Shown here piece after piece: positions 6,992 to 8,897 of a stretch of 8,897 nucleotides of DNA. Each line of letters opens with the position of its first letter. Position 1 is the first letter of the stretch. The translations under genes were made by a program, and so were the position numbers. The stretch is from Flavobacteriaceae bacterium (GTDB taxonomy: Bacteria > Bacteroidota > Bacteroidia > Flavobacteriales > Flavobacteriaceae): contig PBYT01000007.1 in the NCBI GenBank assembly GCA_002729755.1, positions 17,071-25,967 of the forward strand. The letters run 5' to 3'. The notes beneath the pieces were generated by a model. The model saw only the letters and a list, made by a program, of their open reading frames with translations, was not told where the DNA came from and made no database searches.

Positions 6992-7008
6992 GCTTTCAAA
7001 AGATAATT

Positions 7009-7776
7009 ATGGCAACTTTTAAAAAAAGAGGATATAAAAAATCATTAAAAACTAAAAATAACCAGAATTTAAGAGATAGTAGTCAAACAGCTGAAGTTTT
7101 TGAGAAGTTAGACTCTGGTGCAAGTATAAGTGAAAAATGGATTATTAAATATCAAAATAAGATATTATCTGGATTAGCAATAATAGCCTTATTGGTTCTG
7201 TCATTTATTTCGTATGATAGATATATAAAACAACCTCGAGAAAAGGAAGCTATAAGTGAGCTTAGTCAAGCTCAATATTTCTTTGATTTAGCACTTGCTA
7301 GTAATAATTCTGATTCATTATTTAATCTAGCAATTAATGGAGGAGAAGGTAAATATGGTTTTCTTGAGATAACCAAAGAATATAAGAATACAAAGGCTGC
7401 AAACATTGCGAATTATTCTCTAGGTATGTCATACTTAAATCTTAAAGATTATGAGAAGGCTATTCTTTTTCTTGAAAAATTTGACTCAGATGATATTTTT
7501 TTAAAATCAATTTCCTTAGGCTCAATAGGTGATTGTTTTTCTGAATTAAATCAACCAAATGAAGCATTTGAATATTACCAAAAAGCTTTTAATTATGGTG
7601 AAAATTCTTATACTTCACCAAAGTTTTTATTTAAAGCTGCACTTTTAGGTTCACAAATAGGTAAAAATAGGCTGGCTATTAAATTCCTTAAAAAGATTAA
7701 AGATGAATTTCCAGATTCTTATGAAGCTGCCTTAGTTGAAGTTCAATTAGGAAGGTTAGAAAATATAGTTAATTAA
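7009..7776 (+). CDS. Membrane-anchored TPR protein, YfgM-like
   Basis: The protein has 255 residues. A basic, Lys-rich N-terminal tail (1-25) and a short acidic-polar stretch precede a single membrane helix (about 52-69, LSGLAIIALLVLSFISY), so it is probably anchored with the tail in the cytoplasm and the rest in the periplasm. The remainder is helical with tetratricopeptide-like repeats. The clearest are around 133-160 (ANIANYSLGMSYLNLKDYEK, then AILFLEKF) and 166-195 (LKSISLGSIGDCFSELNQ, then EAFEYYQKAF), followed by a third helical pair (205-232). The plan resembles the YfgM/Tol-Pal-associated TPR proteins, ancillary partners of the Sec translocon or periplasmic chaperones in proteobacteria; that function is not shown here. 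It heads the operon with ribH and mutL and ends 2 bases before ribH. Confidence 0.82.
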   Translation: MATFKKRGYKKSLKTKNNQNLRDSSQTAEVFEKLDSGASISEKWIIKYQNKILSGLAIIALLVLSFISYDRYIKQPREKEAISELSQAQYFFDLALASNNSDSLFNLAINGGEGKYGFLEITKEYKNTKAANIANYSLGMSYLNLKDYEKAILFLEKFDSDDIFLKSISLGSIGDCFSELNQPNEAFEYYQKAFNYGENSYTSPKFLFKAALLGSQIGKNRLAIKFLKKIKDEFPDSYEAALVEVQLGRLENIVN

Positions 7777-7778
7777 TT

Positions 7779-8252
7779 ATGTTGTCTCGAGATTCAAATA
7801 AGAAAAACTTAAAAATTAATAATCCTGAAAAATTAAAGATAACATTAGTTGTATCTGAATGGCATTCTGAAATAACCAATAAACTATTTACTGGAGCTAA
7901 GGATACTTTGATTAAAAATGGCGTTTTAGATGGAAATATTAAAAGAGTTAATGTCCCCGGTAGTTTTGAATTAATTTATGGGTGTCGAATAGCTCAAAAT
8001 GATGATCAACATGCTATTATTGCTATTGGATGCATTGTTAAAGGAGAAACCCCTCACTTTGACTTCATATGTAATGCTGTTTCAACGGGTATTAAAGATC
8101 TAAATATTTTATACAAAACACCTGTAATTTTTTGTGTATTAACGGATAATAATATTGAACAATCACATGAAAGAAGTGGTGGTAAACATGGTAATAAGGG
8201 AGAGGATTCTGCAGTTGCAGCACTTAAAATCATCTCAACTTTAGATAAATAG
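7779..8252 (+). CDS. ribH: 6,7-dimethyl-8-ribityllumazine synthase
   Basis: Lumazine synthase condenses 5-amino-6-ribitylamino-uracil with 3,4-dihydroxybutanone 4-phosphate, the penultimate step of riboflavin synthesis, usually in a cytoplasmic pentameric or 60-subunit shell. The 157-residue product has the expected length and motifs. VSEWHSEIT (25-33) carries an aromatic Trp at the substrate-stacking position, followed by VPGSFELIYG (59-68) and AIGCIVKGETPHFDFIC (82-98), with the catalytic-region His93 and GETxHF phosphate loop. The C-terminus has LTDNNIEQSHERSGGKHGNKG (121-141), close to the Bacteroidota form. No other riboflavin gene and no FMN riboswitch is visible nearby. The gene is instead embedded in an operon with a TPR protein and mutL. 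The next ATG follows its TAG stop directly, implying translational coupling. Confidence 0.97.
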   Translation: MLSRDSNKKNLKINNPEKLKITLVVSEWHSEITNKLFTGAKDTLIKNGVLDGNIKRVNVPGSFELIYGCRIAQNDDQHAIIAIGCIVKGETPHFDFICNAVSTGIKDLNILYKTPVIFCVLTDNNIEQSHERSGGKHGNKGEDSAVAALKIISTLDK

Positions 8253-8543
8253 ATGAAATTAAATTTTTTTAAGCTAAACAGAAATAGGAGATTTAATTAT
8301 ACTCCAAGGTACTATAAAGGAAAGGAAGAAGCTTCTGTATTTAATTTTGAAGGTAGGTTAGTTAATTCTAGAGAAACATACAATGAAAATGATAGAAGGA
8401 AAATATGGGAAGATAGTAGAAACAGGTCTAGGAACAGAAAAAATAAAGAGTTAAATAAAACATTAGTTTTAATTATAATTATCTTAATCTCAATATTTCT
8501 ATATATAATTGACTTTGACTTGTCTATTTTTTATAATAAATAA
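8253..8543 (+). CDS. Small conserved membrane protein between ribH and mutL
   Basis: This 96-residue protein has no function I can assign. The N-terminal half is soluble and basic, with RNRRFNYTPRYYKGKEE (10-26), then a polar region rich in Arg, Lys and Asn (40-69, including RNRSRNRKNKE). It ends in one strongly hydrophobic helix (about 70-86, LVLIIIILISIFLYII) followed by DFDLSIF. It therefore looks like a tail-anchored single-span protein with a positively charged cytoplasmic domain that could touch membrane lipids or nucleic acid. I recall relatives at the same place in other flavobacteria, sometimes labelled riboflavin synthase subunit beta. That name seems to be carried over from adjacent ribH, since nothing here resembles lumazine or riboflavin synthase. 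Its ATG follows the ribH stop with no gap, and mutL starts 3 bases after its own stop. Confidence 0.8.
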   Translation: MKLNFFKLNRNRRFNYTPRYYKGKEEASVFNFEGRLVNSRETYNENDRRKIWEDSRNRSRNRKNKELNKTLVLIIIILISIFLYIIDFDLSIFYNK

Positions 8544-8546
8544 TAT

Positions 8547-8897
8547 ATGTCTGATATTATAAAAATTTTACCAACGGAAGTTTTAAATAAAATAGCTGCT
8601 GGAGAAGTTGTTCAAAGACCAGCATCTGTTGTTAAGGAGTTGATGGAGAACTCAATTGATGCAAAATCTACAAAAATTAAATTAATAGTTAGAGATTCGG
8701 GTAAAACTTTAATTCAAGTTGTTGATAATGGTGAAGGAATGTCTAAGAATGATATGAAAATGTCTTTTATGAAGCATGCAACTTCAAAAATAACAAAGAT
8801 AGAGGATATCTTTTCTATTACTTCAATGGGTTTTAGAGGTGAAGCTCTAGCATCAATATCTTCAATATCTAATATTGAGATGATCTCAAAAAAAAAA
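8547..8897 (+). CDS. mutL: DNA mismatch repair protein MutL, N-terminal part
   Basis: Only the first 117 codons are in the window; the gene continues past the right edge. MutL is a GHKL ATPase that links MutS mismatch recognition to strand cleavage. The ATP-binding motifs are all present: LPTEVLNKIAAGEVVQRPAS (8-27) leading to motif I KELMENSIDAK (E31, N35), motif II VVDNGEGMS (58-66, D60), the conserved KHATSKI (76-82) and motif III SMGFRGEALASI (93-104). No C-terminal endonuclease domain can be judged. The gene ends the TPR-ribH-small protein operon as seen here, starting 3 bases after the preceding stop. The last ten visible bases (8888-8897) are all A, encoding Ser then at least three Lys. 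Confidence 0.97.
   Translation, partial: MSDIIKILPTEVLNKIAAGEVVQRPASVVKELMENSIDAKSTKIKLIVRDSGKTLIQVVDNGEGMSKNDMKMSFMKHATSKITKIEDIFSITSMGFRGEALASISSISNIEMISKKK

Noticed and set aside
1..8897. CRISPR array, tRNA or rRNA genes, insertion sequences, phage or defence genes, riboswitches
   Set aside because: I saw no repeat-spacer pattern, cloverleaf, transposase, terminal inverted repeats or recognisable defence domain. Nearly all sequence is accounted for by housekeeping or conserved genes.

Overview
The window is a strongly A+T-rich, tightly packed chromosomal segment. It most likely comes from a member of the Bacteroidota, class Flavobacteriia. The evidence is the gene content (DUF3810, a cyclophilin-FKBP lipoprotein, and a small membrane protein between ribH and mutL), the lack of obvious Shine-Dalgarno sequences, and matches to the Bacteroidota -7 promoter element TAnnTTTG in front of two genes. 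The low G+C and very short spacers would suit a streamlined, possibly marine lineage, but that is inference. Every long stretch is coding; no gene-free gap exceeds 90 bases.

Layout. A leftward block (1-5071) reads, in transcription order: an NrnA-type DHH/DHHA1 phosphoesterase, a lipoprotein joining a cyclophilin domain to an FKBP domain, a DUF3810 membrane protein with an HExxH zinc motif, and a large exported amidohydrolase cut off by the left edge. Gaps between these genes are 2, 15 and 26 bases, so they look like one operon. It diverges from ndk (rightward, 5159-5581) across an intergenic region of about 87 bases. ndk meets a second leftward pair, recF followed by a DUF721/DciA-like gene, tail to tail with an 8-base overlap. 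recF in turn diverges, across 48 bases, from a rightward operon: a membrane-anchored TPR protein, ribH, a 96-residue membrane protein and mutL, with gaps of 2, 0 and 3 bases. mutL is cut off by the right edge inside an A run.

Functions. The leftward operon combines nanoRNA/pNpN turnover with envelope functions: protein folding, a putative membrane metalloprotein and an exported amidohydrolase. The centre and right carry nucleotide supply and replication/repair genes (ndk, dciA-like, recF, mutL) together with the penultimate riboflavin step (ribH). This looks like a conserved housekeeping neighbourhood rather than an accessory island. I see no mobile element, CRISPR array, tRNA, rRNA, riboswitch or phage gene, and no convincing undescribed system. 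The points most worth a second look are the amidohydrolase with a degenerate first half, the dual-family prolyl isomerase, the unnamed ribH-mutL linker protein, the probably leaderless ndk start and the A run in mutL.
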